Source: Trebonia sp963737285
GTDB lineage: Bacteria > Actinomycetota > Actinomycetes > Streptosporangiales > Streptosporangiaceae
Direction: 5' to 3'
Assembly (NCBI GenBank): GCA_963737285.1
Contig: CAVTRT010000002.1
Coordinates: forward strand, 1,736,001-1,800,000
DNA: 64,000 nucleotides
The notes under the pieces were generated by a model. That model was not told where the DNA came from. It made no database searches and saw only the letters and a list, made by a program, of their open reading frames with translations. The translations under genes were made by a program, and so were the position numbers. Shown piece by piece: positions 37,519 to 47,675 of the stretch. Within the stretch, counting starts at the first letter, position 1. Every line of letters starts with the position of its first letter.

Positions 37519-37542
37519 TGAAGTAGGTCTCCCTCGACAGAG

Positions 37543-38979
37543 CTACAGGTCGGCCGGCGCGGTTAGGCGGCCGGTGACGGCGGTGGCGGCGGCCACGGCC
37601 GGTGACACCAGGTGGGTGCGGCCGCCCTTGCCCTGGCGGCCCTCGAAGTTCCGGTTGGAGGTGGACGCACTGCGCTCGCCCGGCTTGAGGGTGTCCGGGT
37701 TCATGCCCAGGCACATCGAGCAGCCCGCCGACCGCCACTGCGCGCCCGCCGCGGTGAACACCTTGTCCAGGCCCTCGGCCTCGGCCAGCTTGCGAACCTC
37801 CATCGAGCCGGGTACGACGAGCATCCGCACGCCATCGGCGACGCGCCGCCCGCGCAGCACCTCGGCGGCAACGCGCAGGTCAGACAGCCGACCGTTGGTG
37901 CACGAGCCGACGAAGACCGTGTCAACCAAGACGTCGCGCAGCGGCTGGCCGGCGCTCAGGCCCATGTACTGGATGGCCCGCTCGGCGGTGGACGCCTCGC
38001 CGGGGTCAGCGATGGACGCTGGGTCCGGCACCGACGCCGACAGCGGCAGGGCCTGGCCCGGGTTGGTGCCCCACGTGACGTACGGGGTCAGCGCCGAGGC
38101 GTCGATCGTGACCTCGCGGTCGAAGCTCGCTCCCTCGTCGGTTGCCAGGGTCTTCCAGTGCGCGACCGCCGCGTCCCAGTTGTCGCCAGCGGGCGCGTGC
38201 GGGCGGCCCGCAAGGTACTCGAAGGTGACCTCATCCGGGGCGATCAGCCCGGCGCGCGCGCCGAACTCGATGGACATGTTGCAGACGGTGAGACGGCCCT
38301 CCATGGGCAGCGAGCGGATCGCCTCGCCGCGGTACTCGACGATGTAGCCCTGGCCGCCCCCGGTGCCGACCTGCCCGATGATCGCGAGGATCAGGTCCTT
38401 GGCGCCCACGCCGTCAGGCAGCGCCCCGGAAACGTTGACAGCCATCATCTTCGGCTTGCTCTGCGGCAGCGTCTGGGTCGCCAGCACGTGCTCGACCTCG
38501 GAGGTTCCGATGCCGAAGGCCAGCGCGCCCAGCGCGCCGTGCGTCGAGGTGTGCGAGTCACCGCAGACGATCGTCAGGCCCGGCTGGGTCAGCCCGGACT
38601 CCGGGCCGATGACGTGCACGATGCCCTGCCCAGGGGCACCCATCGGGTGAAGCCGGATGCCGAACTCCGCTGCGTTGTTCCGCATCGTCGCGACTTGCGT
38701 TCGCGAAACCGGGTCGGCGATCGGCGAGTCCGGGCCGGAAATCGGGACGTCCGGTCCAGTTACCCCGGTGGTCGGCACGTTGTGGTCCTCGGTGGCGATC
38801 GTCAGGTCTGGCCGCCGGACCTTACGCCCGGCCGCGCGCAGCCCGTCGAACGCCTGCGGGCTGGTGACCTCGTGGACCAGGTGCAGGTCGATGTAGAGCA
38901 GGTCGGGCTCGCCGGCGGCGCTGCGCACCACATGGGCGTCCCAGATCTTCTCCGCGAGCGTGCGAGGCGCGCTGCTCAT
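37543..38979 (-). CDS. leuC: 3-isopropylmalate dehydratase large subunit (Fe-S)
   Basis: 478 residues from ATG 38979, AAGGAG seven bases upstream. Aconitase-fold motifs: DLHLVHEVTSPQAFDGL, CGDSHTSTHGALGALAFGIG, and the 4Fe-4S ligands in FVGSCTNGRLSD and CSMCLGMNPD (three Cys). First gene of the leuCD operon, divergent from the IclR-type regulator, 117 bp between the starts. Confidence 0.97.
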   Translation of the reverse strand: MSSAPRTLAEKIWDAHVVRSAAGEPDLLYIDLHLVHEVTSPQAFDGLRAAGRKVRRPDLTIATEDHNVPTTGVTGPDVPISGPDSPIADPVSRTQVATMRNNAAEFGIRLHPMGAPGQGIVHVIGPESGLTQPGLTIVCGDSHTSTHGALGALAFGIGTSEVEHVLATQTLPQSKPKMMAVNVSGALPDGVGAKDLILAIIGQVGTGGGQGYIVEYRGEAIRSLPMEGRLTVCNMSIEFGARAGLIAPDEVTFEYLAGRPHAPAGDNWDAAVAHWKTLATDEGASFDREVTIDASALTPYVTWGTNPGQALPLSASVPDPASIADPGEASTAERAIQYMGLSAGQPLRDVLVDTVFVGSCTNGRLSDLRVAAEVLRGRRVADGVRMLVVPGSMEVRKLAEAEGLDKVFTAAGAQWRSAGCSMCLGMNPDTLKPGERSASTSNRNFEGRQGKGGRTHLVSPAVAAATAVTGRLTAPADL

Positions 38980-39066
38980 CGGTTATCTCCTTTGATTGCC
39001 GGTCTGCCCGTCTCGATCAGCCGATCCGCGATTCCCCTGGGGCGATCAGCGTGGTTCCGACTTGCA

Positions 39067-39081
39067 TCTCAAATGCTGAGA
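39067..39081. promoter_or_regulatory. Candidate operator between leuC and the IclR regulator
   Basis: Inverted repeat TCTCA-n5-TGAGA in the divergent leuC/regulator intergenic region. NdgR-type regulators bind the leuC promoter in Streptomyces, so a site is expected here; that this repeat is the site is inference. Confidence 0.4.
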
Positions 39082-39096
39082 CGGCAGTATCAGTAC

Positions 39097-39819
39097 GTGA
39101 ACAACTCTAGCGGAGTCGGCGTACTGGACAAAGCCGTTAGCGTCCTGGCCGCCGCCGAAAGTGGGCCGGCCACGCTAGCGCAACTGGTGCAGGCCACCGG
39201 GCTGGCCAGGCCCACTACCCACCGTATCGCCGTCGCCCTAGAGCGCCACCGCCTGCTCGCCAGGGACATCCAGGGCCGGTTCATCCTCGGCCCGCGGATC
39301 ACCGAGCTCGCCTCGGCCGCGGGCGAGGACCGGTTGCTGGCCGTCGCCCAGCCCGTGCTCAACCACCTGCGAGACGTGACCGGGGAGAGCGCGCAACTCT
39401 ACCGGCGGCAGGCCGAGGTCCGGGTGTGTGTTGCCGCGGCCGAGCGGGCCAGCGGGCTGCGCGACACCGTGCCGGTGGGAACGGCGTTGCCGATGATCGC
39501 CGGGTCCGCCGCGCAGGTGCTGCTGGCCTGGGAGGAGGCGGAGCGGATGCACCGGGGACTGCGCAGCGCCAAGTTCACCGCCGCCACCCTCGCCACGGTC
39601 CGCAGAAGGGGCTGGGCCGCGAGCGCTGCCGAGCGCGAGGTGGGCGTGGCCTCCGTCTCCGCCCCAGTCCGCGGCCCCGGGGGCCGGGTGCTCGCCGCCA
39701 TCTCAGTTTCCGGCCCGATCGAGCGTCTGGGCCGGTCCCCCGGCCGCTTGCACGCGGCCGCCGTGGTGGGCGCCGGAGAGAAGATCAGCGATCTTTTGCG
39801 CGCCGACAACCGGGCCTGA
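39097..39819 (+). CDS. ndgR: IclR-family regulator, NdgR-like
   Basis: 240 residues from GTG 39097, chosen because the NdgR family begins close to NSSGVGVLDKA. The N-terminal winged helix has GPATLAQLVQATGLARPTTHR (in parts), and the effector domain ends EKISDLLRADNRA. In Streptomyces NdgR controls leuCD and amino-acid-dependent growth, and sits divergent from leuC exactly as here. An in-frame ATG at 39073 is a less likely start. Confidence 0.93.
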   Translation: MNNSSGVGVLDKAVSVLAAAESGPATLAQLVQATGLARPTTHRIAVALERHRLLARDIQGRFILGPRITELASAAGEDRLLAVAQPVLNHLRDVTGESAQLYRRQAEVRVCVAAAERASGLRDTVPVGTALPMIAGSAAQVLLAWEEAERMHRGLRSAKFTAATLATVRRRGWAASAAEREVGVASVSAPVRGPGGRVLAAISVSGPIERLGRSPGRLHAAAVVGAGEKISDLLRADNRA

Positions 39820-39962
39820 CCCTCGCAGTCGCGGGGGACTAGCGATTAAGACATACTGACATGAGTCACATCGTTCGGGTACGATCGCGGCTTACTGTCG
39901 AATAGCGGCGAAAACTATGTAAGCCGACAAGAAGGGGCGCCTGCGATGAGGTGGTCGCGGTA

Positions 39963-41160
39963 GTGAAGGTAGCCGTCGTCAAGGAGAGCGCGCCCGGCGA
40001 ACGGCGCGTCGCCCTCGTCCCCGAGACCGTCGCGCGGCTGCGGCCGGCCGGGATCGAGGTGCTGCTAGAGTCCGGGGCAGGAGATCGTGCGTGGTTTCCG
40101 GACAGCATGTATGAGGACGCCGGAGCGCGGATAGTCAGCAGCGCTGACCTGTTCGCCAGCGCCGACGTCATCCTCACCGTCACGAGGCCAGAGGTGGCAA
40201 GGCTGCGCCGTGGCCAGGCGGTCATCGGGATGCTGTCCCCTCTCATTTACCCACGTGACGCAACGGACCTGGCCGACAGGGGCGTTACGGCGGTCAGCCT
40301 CGACGGGCTGCCGCGCACCCTGTCGCGTGCCCAGGGCATGGACGCGCTGACCTCGCAGGCCAACGTGGCAGGCTACAAGGCCGCCATCATCGCCGCCGAG
40401 GCCTACGGCCGGTTCTTCCCGCTGCTGATCACGGCCGCGGGCACTGCCCGGCCCGCCAAGCTCCTGGTGCTGGGGACCGGCGTGGCCGGCCTGCAGGCGA
40501 TCGCAACGGCGCGACGGCTCGGCGCCCAGGTCACTGGCTATGATGTCCGTCCCGCCAGCCGAGGCGAGGTGGAATCTCTGGGGGCGACGTTCCTCGAGCT
40601 CACCGCGGTGACGAACGCGGCGAGCGAGGGCGGCTACGCCCGTGAGCTGCACCGAGCAGGAGCGCCAGGCCCAGCAGGCCGAGCTTGAGGCCCACATCGC
40701 CCGCCACGACGTGGTCATCACGACCGCCCAGGTGCCGGGCCGAAAGCCGCCACTGCTGGTCACCGACGATGCCGTCAAGAAGATGGCCTCAGGCTCGGTC
40801 ATTGTCGACATGGGCGCGTCCGCCCTCGGTGGCAACGTCGCCGGGTCGGAACCCAGTGAGGTGGTCGTCACCGGGAACGGGGTGACGATCATCGGCGCGC
40901 AGAACCTGCCGAGCACCGTCCCCACGGCCGCCTCGAACGCCTACTCACGCAACATCTGCGCGCTCCTGCTGCACATGGTCAAGGACGGATCCCTGGCCAT
41001 CGACACCAGTGACGAGATCCAGGCCGGGGTCGTCATCGCCCACGACGGCGCGGTCGTCCACCCTGCCGTCGCCAAGCTCCTGGCCAGCGGCGGCGCCTCC
41101 GGCGCCAGCGCGGACAGTGCCACCGGCAACGCAAGCGCGCCCGCTAGCGCACCCAAGTAA
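39963..41160 (+). pseudogene. pntAA: NAD(P) transhydrogenase subunit alpha-1 (PntAA), frameshifted
   Basis: Start GTG 39963 (GTG 39951 possible). N-terminal half: VKVAVVKESAPGERRVALVPE, SQANVAGYKAA, LVLGTGVAGLQAIATARRLGA (Rossmann). The frame breaks near 40650: CGTGAGCTGCACCGAG reads through if one C is removed, giving YARELTEQERQAQQ. The second half continues with DVVITTAQVPGR, SVIVDMGAS and PSTVPTAASNAYSRN. Total 1,198 bases (net +1). It forms the NAD(H)-binding dI component of the proton-translocating transhydrogenase. Break in an otherwise intact operon; likely an error. Confidence 0.9.
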
Positions 41161-41170
41161 GGAGACAAGC

Positions 41171-41527
41171 ATGTCGACCGCCCTGGTAACCGACCTGACG
41201 ATCTTCGTGCTGGCGCTCCTTGTCGGCATCGAGGTCATCGGCAAGGTGCCCGCCACCTTGCACACCCCGCTCATGTCCGCCGCCAACTCCATCCACGGAA
41301 TCGTGCTCGCCGGCGCACTGCTTATCGGCGTCACCGCGCACAGTGTCATCGGGTATGTACTGGCCTTCATCGCCGCCTTCTTCGCCGCCGCCAACGTGGT
41401 CGGCGGCTACGCGGTGACCGGCCGGATGCTGAAGATGTTCCGCCGCAAGGTCACGCCAGTTACGCCAGCCGCCGCGGCGTCCCATGACGGCGTGCCGACC
41501 CAGCACAAGGAGACCGCCGGGTCATGA
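41171..41527 (+). CDS. pntAB: NAD(P) transhydrogenase subunit alpha-2 (membrane)
   Basis: 118 residues from ATG 41171, AAGGAGA six bases upstream. Three helices: LTIFVLALLVGIEVIG, GIVLAGALLIGVTAH and VIGYVLAFIAAFFAAANVVGG. It is the short membrane subunit of the three-gene transhydrogenase form. Its stop overlaps the pntB ATG (ATGA). Confidence 0.93.
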   Translation: MSTALVTDLTIFVLALLVGIEVIGKVPATLHTPLMSAANSIHGIVLAGALLIGVTAHSVIGYVLAFIAAFFAAANVVGGYAVTGRMLKMFRRKVTPVTPAAAASHDGVPTQHKETAGS

Positions 41528-42935
41528 ACAGCTTCACGACCAACATCCAGCTCGTCTACATCCTGGCCGCGGCGTGCTTCGTCATGGGCCTGCACCTGAT
41601 GAACTCGCCCGCGACGGCCCGGCGCGGCAACCAGGTGTCCACCGGCGGCATGGTCGTCGCCGTCGTGGCCACGCTCATCCTGGCGATCCACGCGGGCACC
41701 GTGACACCGGTCGGCTGGACCGTGATCATCGTCGGCTCGCTGCTGGGCTCGGCAGCTGGGCTACATTCGGCCCGCAAGGTCCAGATGACGGCGATGCCGC
41801 AGCTGGTGTCGATGTTCAACGCGGTCGGTGGCGGCGCCGCCGCGCTGGTGGCCGTTTACGGCTACATGCACGCCGAGTCGGCGAAGGCCGGAGTGCTCGG
41901 CACCACTACGGTCACCACGACCCTTGACGTGATCATCGGGTCGGTGACCTTCACCGGCTCGCTGGTCGCCGCGGGGAAGCTGCAGGGGATCGTCACCGGT
42001 CAGCCCGTGGTGCTGCGGGGCGCGGCCTGCTGAACGTCGCGCTCGCGGTCATCGCCATCGGCACCGCCGCGTTCCTGCTGACCACGGCGAGCCTGCCGGC
42101 CCTGCTCATCGTCGTCCTGGCGGCACTGGCGTTCGGCGTCATGATGGTGCTGCCGATCGGCGGCGCGGACATGCCGGTCGTGATCTCGCTGCTCAACGCC
42201 TTCACCGGGACGGCGGTCGCGATGGCCGGGTTCGTCATCACGAACTGGGCACTGATCGTCGCCGGCGCGCTGGTCGGCGCGTCCGGCGGCATTCTCACCA
42301 AGCTGATGGCCGACGCGATGAACCGGTCGCTGGCCAACATCATCATCGGCGGCTTCGGCACCGGCGACACGGCGGCGCCGGTCGCCGCCGCGGCCGACGC
42401 CCAGATCAGGTCGGTCGCGGCTGACGACGCGGCGATCCAGCTCGCGTACGCCTCGAAGGTGATCGTCGTCCCCGGCTATGGCCTGGCCGCCGCGCAGGGC
42501 CAGCACGCCGTCGCGGAACTGGCCCAGGTCCTGCAGGCCCACGGCATCGAGGTGAGCTACGCGATCCACCCGGTCGCCGGCCGCATGCCCGGCCACATGA
42601 ACGTCTTGCTCGCCGAGGCAAACGTCCCATACCCGCAGCTCAAGGAGATGGACGAGATCAACCCAGAGTTCTCCCGCGCCGACGTGGCCCTGGTGATCGG
42701 CGCGAACGACGTCACCAACCCGGCCGCCCGCCGTCCCGGCACGGCGATCTCCGGCATGCCGATCCTGGACGTAGACCAGGCGAAGTCGATCATCGTCGTG
42801 AAGCGCTCGATGGCTTCTGGCTATGCCGGCATCGACAACGAGCTCTACGCCAACCCGAAGACGAGCATGTACTTCGCCGACGCCAAGAAGGCCCTCGCCG
42901 AGATGACCGCCGCGGTCAAGACCCTGGTTGGCTAA
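41524..42935 (+). pseudogene. pntB: NAD(P) transhydrogenase subunit beta (PntB), frameshifted
   Basis: First part (ATG 41524): multiple helices, SARKVQMTAMPQLVSMFNAVGGG. The frame breaks near 42020 (CGGGGCGCGGCCTGCTGAAC). Segment two, GLLNVALAVIAIGTAAFL, continues the membrane domain, then the NADP domain VIVVPGYGLAAAQGQHAVAEL, HPVAGRMPGHMNVLLAEA, VIGANDVTNPAA and KRSMASGYAGIDNELY. Total 1,412 bases, one short of a multiple of three. With PntAA/PntAB it couples proton flow to NADPH formation. Confidence 0.92.
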
Positions 42936-43004
42936 TTACCGAACGGTCCCTCCCCCGGTTCGCACCCAGCCTCACCGCCTGGCCCGCGAACTTAAAGCGC
43001 TCTA

Positions 43005-43099
43005 ATGTCCGGTTAGTTACGCTGGCGGCCCTGGCTGGGCTGGGGCTGCTGGCGGGATGCACCGGCAACGGCGGTGACCATGGAAGACTGGTTCCATGA
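43005..43099 (+). other. Lipobox-bearing mini-ORF overlapping the next gene start
   Basis: A reading frame with a textbook lipoprotein signal (VTLAALAGLGLLAGCTGNGG) ends at TGA 43097-43099, overlapping the ATG of the oxidoreductase gene as ATGA. In this frame no start codon exists, but ATG 43005 enters it if one base is added or lost near 43015 (ATGTCCGGT-TAG). It is either a broken lipoprotein gene cut just after its signal, or a short leader peptide. Confidence 0.35.
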
Positions 43100-43503
43100 C
43101 ATTCGAACTGACCGAGCAAGTCCAGCGGCGCCTGACGACCGACGAGGTCGCGTGGCTGACGACGGTCACGCCGGACGGGAAGCCAGCGCCCCGTCCCATC
43201 TGGTTCGTCTGGGACGGCGAGGCGATCGTCATCTACAGCATGAACGGCGCGGCCCGGCTGAAGTACATCGAGCACAACCCGCAGGTGACCGTGCACTTCA
43301 ACTCCAAGGGCGGCGGCGACATCGTCGTGATCTCCGGCCGGGCGCAGATCCTGCCTGACGCCCCGCCGCCGTCGCGGTTCCCCGGCCTGCTGGACAAGTA
43401 CGGATCACTCATGGAGCAGATGGGCCAGACGCCGCAGTGGTACGACGACAACTACGGTGTCGCCCTCCGCGTCATCCCGGAACGCTCCTGGGGGCACGAG
43501 TAG
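43096..43503 (+). CDS. PPOX-class F420/FMN-dependent oxidoreductase
   Basis: 135 residues from ATG 43096. Split-barrel flavin fold: LTTDEVAWLTTVTPDGKPAPRPIWFVWDG (in parts), ARLKYIEHNPQVTVHF, DIVVISGRAQI. It resembles the TIGR03667 family (Rv3369-like), predicted F420-dependent. It converges on psuG with overlapping 3' ends. Confidence 0.88.
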   Translation: MTFELTEQVQRRLTTDEVAWLTTVTPDGKPAPRPIWFVWDGEAIVIYSMNGAARLKYIEHNPQVTVHFNSKGGGDIVVISGRAQILPDAPPPSRFPGLLDKYGSLMEQMGQTPQWYDDNYGVALRVIPERSWGHE

Positions 43504-44433
43504 CCTGCCGGTGCGGCAGCGAACGCGGTGGCGATTTCGCCGGCTGAGGGCGATGTTGCCGCGGGCCACGTCCAGGTTGACGGCCACGCTCTTGCCGTCG
43601 GTGGCGCGCTGCATGTAGTCGAGCAGGAACGGGGTCACGGCCTTGCCGCGCACGCCCGCCGCATCGGCCGCCTTCAGGGACTCGGCAAGCACCCGGTCGT
43701 GAAGTTCCGGATCTAGCTGCGCGGAGGGCGGCAGCGGGTTGCCGACAAGCAGCGCGGCCGGATCGCCCACAAGATCACGCGCCGCCATGACCGCGGCGAC
43801 CTCGTCGGGCGAGTCGACCCGCCAGTCTAGGTCCTGGCCCGAGTCTGTCAGGTAGAACGCGGGGAACCGGTTCGTCCGGTAGCCGACGACGGCCACGCCC
43901 AGGGTCTCCAGTCGCTCCAGCGTTGCCGAGATGTCCAGGATTGACTTCACCCCGGCGGACACCACGGTGATCGGTGTCCGCGAGAGCACGGTTAGGTCGG
44001 CCGACTCGTCGAACGACTCGGCATACCCCCGGTGCACTCCGCCGAGGCCCCCGGTCGCGAACACCCGGATGCCTGCCAGCGATGCGAGCATGGACGTCGC
44101 CGCGACAGTGGTGCCGCCGGTTCGCTTCCCGGCCATCGCCGGCCCGAGGTCCCGGCTCGACACCTTGACCACCGACTCATCGAGGGCAATCCGCTCCAAT
44201 TGCGACCCGGACAGTCCAACCCGGGGCACGCCGTCGATCAGCGCGATCGTCGCCGGGGTCACGCCGGCGCAGAGCAGCAGTTCCTCAAAGGATCGCGCCG
44301 CGGAAAGGTTCGCTGGCCGGGGCAGCCCGTGGGAGATGATCGTCGATTCCAGCGCCACGACGGGGCGGCCCGCCGAGAGGGCAGCGTGAACGGCGGAGGA
44401 AAGTGATGGCATTGCGGCTGGTACTGCGGGCAT
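43405..44433 (-). CDS. psuG: Pseudouridine-5'-phosphate glycosidase
   Basis: 342 residues as read from ATG 44433 (ATG 44412 possible). PsuG motifs: VALESTIISHGLPRPANL, TIALIDGVPRVGLS, VSSRDLG, ATGGLGGVHRG and YRTNRFPAFYL. It cleaves pseudouridine 5'-phosphate to uracil and ribose 5-phosphate. The last 40 residues (SRRNRHRVRCRTGR...) do not fit the family; a one-base shift near 43545 gives NIALAGEIATAFAAAPAGY, as expected, ending near 43452. So the C-terminus is probably frameshifted and the overlap with the PPOX gene is partly artificial. Confidence 0.9.
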   Translation of the reverse strand: MPAVPAAMPSLSSAVHAALSAGRPVVALESTIISHGLPRPANLSAARSFEELLLCAGVTPATIALIDGVPRVGLSGSQLERIALDESVVKVSSRDLGPAMAGKRTGGTTVAATSMLASLAGIRVFATGGLGGVHRGYAESFDESADLTVLSRTPITVVSAGVKSILDISATLERLETLGVAVVGYRTNRFPAFYLTDSGQDLDWRVDSPDEVAAVMAARDLVGDPAALLVGNPLPPSAQLDPELHDRVLAESLKAADAAGVRGKAVTPFLLDYMQRATDGKSVAVNLDVARGNIALSRRNRHRVRCRTGRLLVPPGAFRDDAEGDTVVVVVPLRRLAHLLHE

Positions 44434-44524
44434 GACAGGAGATTATCGGTCTCCCCACCGGTGCCCCGGCAGGGCCTGGGGTGCGTGGCAGGCTTGGCAA
44501 CGATCGCTAGCGGAGGTCACTGCA

Positions 44525-45892
44525 GTGTCCGAACGGACTAAGTTCACCCTCGACGAGTCGCAGATTCCCGCTGCCTGGTACAACATCATCCCGAGCCTGC
44601 CCGCGCCACCGCCCCCGCAGCTGAACCCGGGCACGCTGCAGCCAGTCGGCCTAGACGACCTAGCCCCGCTGTTCCCCATGGAGCTGATCAGGCAGGGCAA
44701 CACCCTCGACAGCTACGTCGACATCCCGGGCGCAGTCATGGACATCTATCGGCTATGGCGGCCGACTCCCATGTTCCGGGCAAGGAGGCTGGAAAAGCTG
44801 CTGAACACGCCGGCCCGGATCTATTACAAGTACGAGGGCGACTCCCCGTCGGGGAGCCACAAGGCGAACACCGCGGTCCCACAGGCGTACTACAACTCGG
44901 TCGAGGGAACCAAGCGGCTCACCACCGAGACCGGGGCCGGACAGTGGGGCAGCTCGCTCGCGTTCGCCTGCACGCAGTACGGCATCGACACCGAGATCTG
45001 GATGGTCCGCGCGTCGTACGACCAAAAGCCGGACCGCCGCACCCTCATGCAAATCTGGGGAGCGACCGTGCACCCCAGCCCGAGCCGCGCCACGCAGGCG
45101 GGCCTGAAGGCGCTCGGCGACCAGCCGGACTCGCCTGGCAGCACGGGGCTCGCGATGAGCGAGGCCGTTGAGGCGGCAGCGGGCAGCGCCGAGACCCGGT
45201 ACGGGCCGGGCAGCATCCTCAACCACGTGCTGCTGCACCAGACAGTTACCGGCCTAGAGGCGCTCAAGCAGTTTGAGCTGGCGGGCGAGGAAGGTGGCCC
45301 AGACCTGATCGTCGGCTGCGCCGGCAGCGGGTCGAACCTCGCAGGGCTGTTCTTCCCCTTCCTCAAGGAGAAGCTGGAGGGCCGCATGAATCCGGTGATC
45401 CGGGCCGTCGAGCCGGCCGCCTGCCCGTCGTTCACCCGCGGCAGCTACTCCTATGACTTCGCCGATACCGCCGGGTTCGCCCCGCTGCTGAAGATGCACA
45501 CCCTCGGCCACAACTTTGTGCCCGACCCTGTACAAGCCGGCGGGCTGCGCTACCACGGCACGGCGCCGCTGCTGTCCCACATGTACGACCTGGGCCTGTT
45601 CGAGGCGGTCGCCAAGCATCAGAGCGAATGCCTCACCGCCGCGGTGACGTTCGCCCGCGCCGAGGGCATCCTGCCCGCGCCGGAGCCGTCGCACGCGATC
45701 GCGTCGGTCATCGAGGAGGCCAAGCGCTGCGCCGAGACCGGCGAGGAGAAGGTCATCCTCTTCTCACTGTGCGGACACGGCCACTTTGACATGCTCGCCT
45801 ACCATCTCTACCTGTCGGGCGAGCTTGAGGACTACGAACTGCCACAGGAGCGCATCGACCGCTCCCTGGACTGCCTGCCCGTCGTCGCGTGA
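44525..45892 (+). CDS. TrpB2-like pyridoxal-phosphate enzyme
   Basis: 455 residues from GTG 44525, GGAGG eight bases upstream. Fold type II PLP enzyme of the long TrpB (TrpB2) type: extended N-terminus, RPTPMFRARRLEK, PLP lysine in SGSHKANTA, TETGAGQWG and the phosphate loop GCAGSGSNLAG. Family members make tryptophan from indole and serine, or act in other beta-replacement reactions. No trpA is near. A strong hairpin follows the stop. Confidence 0.92.
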   Translation: MSERTKFTLDESQIPAAWYNIIPSLPAPPPPQLNPGTLQPVGLDDLAPLFPMELIRQGNTLDSYVDIPGAVMDIYRLWRPTPMFRARRLEKLLNTPARIYYKYEGDSPSGSHKANTAVPQAYYNSVEGTKRLTTETGAGQWGSSLAFACTQYGIDTEIWMVRASYDQKPDRRTLMQIWGATVHPSPSRATQAGLKALGDQPDSPGSTGLAMSEAVEAAAGSAETRYGPGSILNHVLLHQTVTGLEALKQFELAGEEGGPDLIVGCAGSGSNLAGLFFPFLKEKLEGRMNPVIRAVEPAACPSFTRGSYSYDFADTAGFAPLLKMHTLGHNFVPDPVQAGGLRYHGTAPLLSHMYDLGLFEAVAKHQSECLTAAVTFARAEGILPAPEPSHAIASVIEEAKRCAETGEEKVILFSLCGHGHFDMLAYHLYLSGELEDYELPQERIDRSLDCLPVVA

Positions 45893-45910
45893 TCCACCCG
45901 CTCAGGCGCA

Positions 45911-45943
45911 GCGGCCGGGGCATCGGCGCTCTTCCCCGGCCGC
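45911..45943 (+). terminator. Hairpin terminator after the TrpB2-like gene
   Basis: Perfect 10-bp stem GCGGCCGGGG / CCCCGGCCGC with a 13-base loop, followed by GTTTCAAC. It lies 19 bases past the stop. Confidence 0.8.
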
Positions 45944-45949
45944 GTTTCA

Positions 45950-46013
45950 ACAGAGCCACAAGCCTGCGTACCGCAGGGATGAGGCTCACTGCCTCTAGTG
46001 TCGCGTTTTCCCA

Positions 46014-46015
<2 letters not shown>
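45950..46015. repeat. Inverted-repeat element, copy B (one end only)
   Basis: Read on the minus strand it matches copy A at 16975: GATGGGAAAACG, then ACTAGAGGCAGTGAGCCTC, ATCCCTGC and ACGCAGGCT, with scattered changes. The gene-proximal inverted end (46015-46005) is intact; the other end is degenerate or lost. Again the adjoining gene (DAHP synthase) uses T plus the element's GA as its stop codon TGA (46016-46014). Confidence 0.65.
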
Positions 46016-47069
<1,054 letters not shown>

Positions 47070-47594
47070 CGGGATTCTCCTCCCGGGCGAGCCGCGCCCC
47101 GTGTCCTAGCAGGAGCCAGCTGCGCCCTAGTTCTTGGCGGGGCTTCGATGACCCCGTCTTCGGCTGGCTCCAGGCGGTAGGTAAGCGCACGCGAGTACGC
47201 ACGGCCCCACCCGGAGCCCGCGTAAAGCGCCAATACCACCGTGACACAAGAAGCAATGGTACACGTACTCCGTCGCTGTGGGGACGTCCCCCCGTGCCAT
47301 AATCCGGGCCTGCAGCGCTGCGAAGCCCATCATATCGGATACTCACTCTCCGATAAAGCTATGCAACTGTCAGTGACAGGCCGCGAGCACCTGGGGTCTC
47401 GCACCGTCGTAGCGGCCGTCGTCGCCGTGGACCTGATCGTCGCGGCGGTTCCCGCAAGGTCTGGCGACGCTCGGCGTCCATATGGGCTTGACGCCGGCCA
47501 CTGAGAGTCCACTGCCAAGTCTCGTGAAACTGGTTTTTACACAATAGAAACAGGCAATTGGCGCGTAGGCCGAAAATATTATTATGTCAAGATA
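47070..47594. other. Long intergenic region between aroF and the G1 peptidase
   Basis: About 600 bp in total to 47675 without a convincing gene. Small open frames here lack ribosome sites. Short inverted repeats occur (TCGGA-n9-TCCGA at 47336-47354). From 47520 onward the sequence turns strongly AT-rich. An aroF leader is expected on the minus side; no known riboswitch was recognised. Confidence 0.5.
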
Positions 47595-47623
47595 TTGATG
47601 TTGGAAAATGTTCTGGCTAGCAT
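47595..47623 (+). promoter_or_regulatory. Candidate promoter of the G1 peptidase gene
   Basis: TTGATG (47595-47600) and TAGCAT (47618-47623) with 17-base spacing in the AT-rich stretch, about 50 bases before the ATG. The hexamers are near, not exact, consensus. Confidence 0.45.
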
Positions 47624-47675
47624 TTCTTCTCAGATGGTGTTCTGATCCATCCTAGACGAGAGGTGATCCCCACCC

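Noticed and set aside
37612..39072. Long plus-strand open frame running into the IclR gene
   Set aside because: Antisense shadow of leuC in a GC-rich region; the regulator's conserved start is at 39097.
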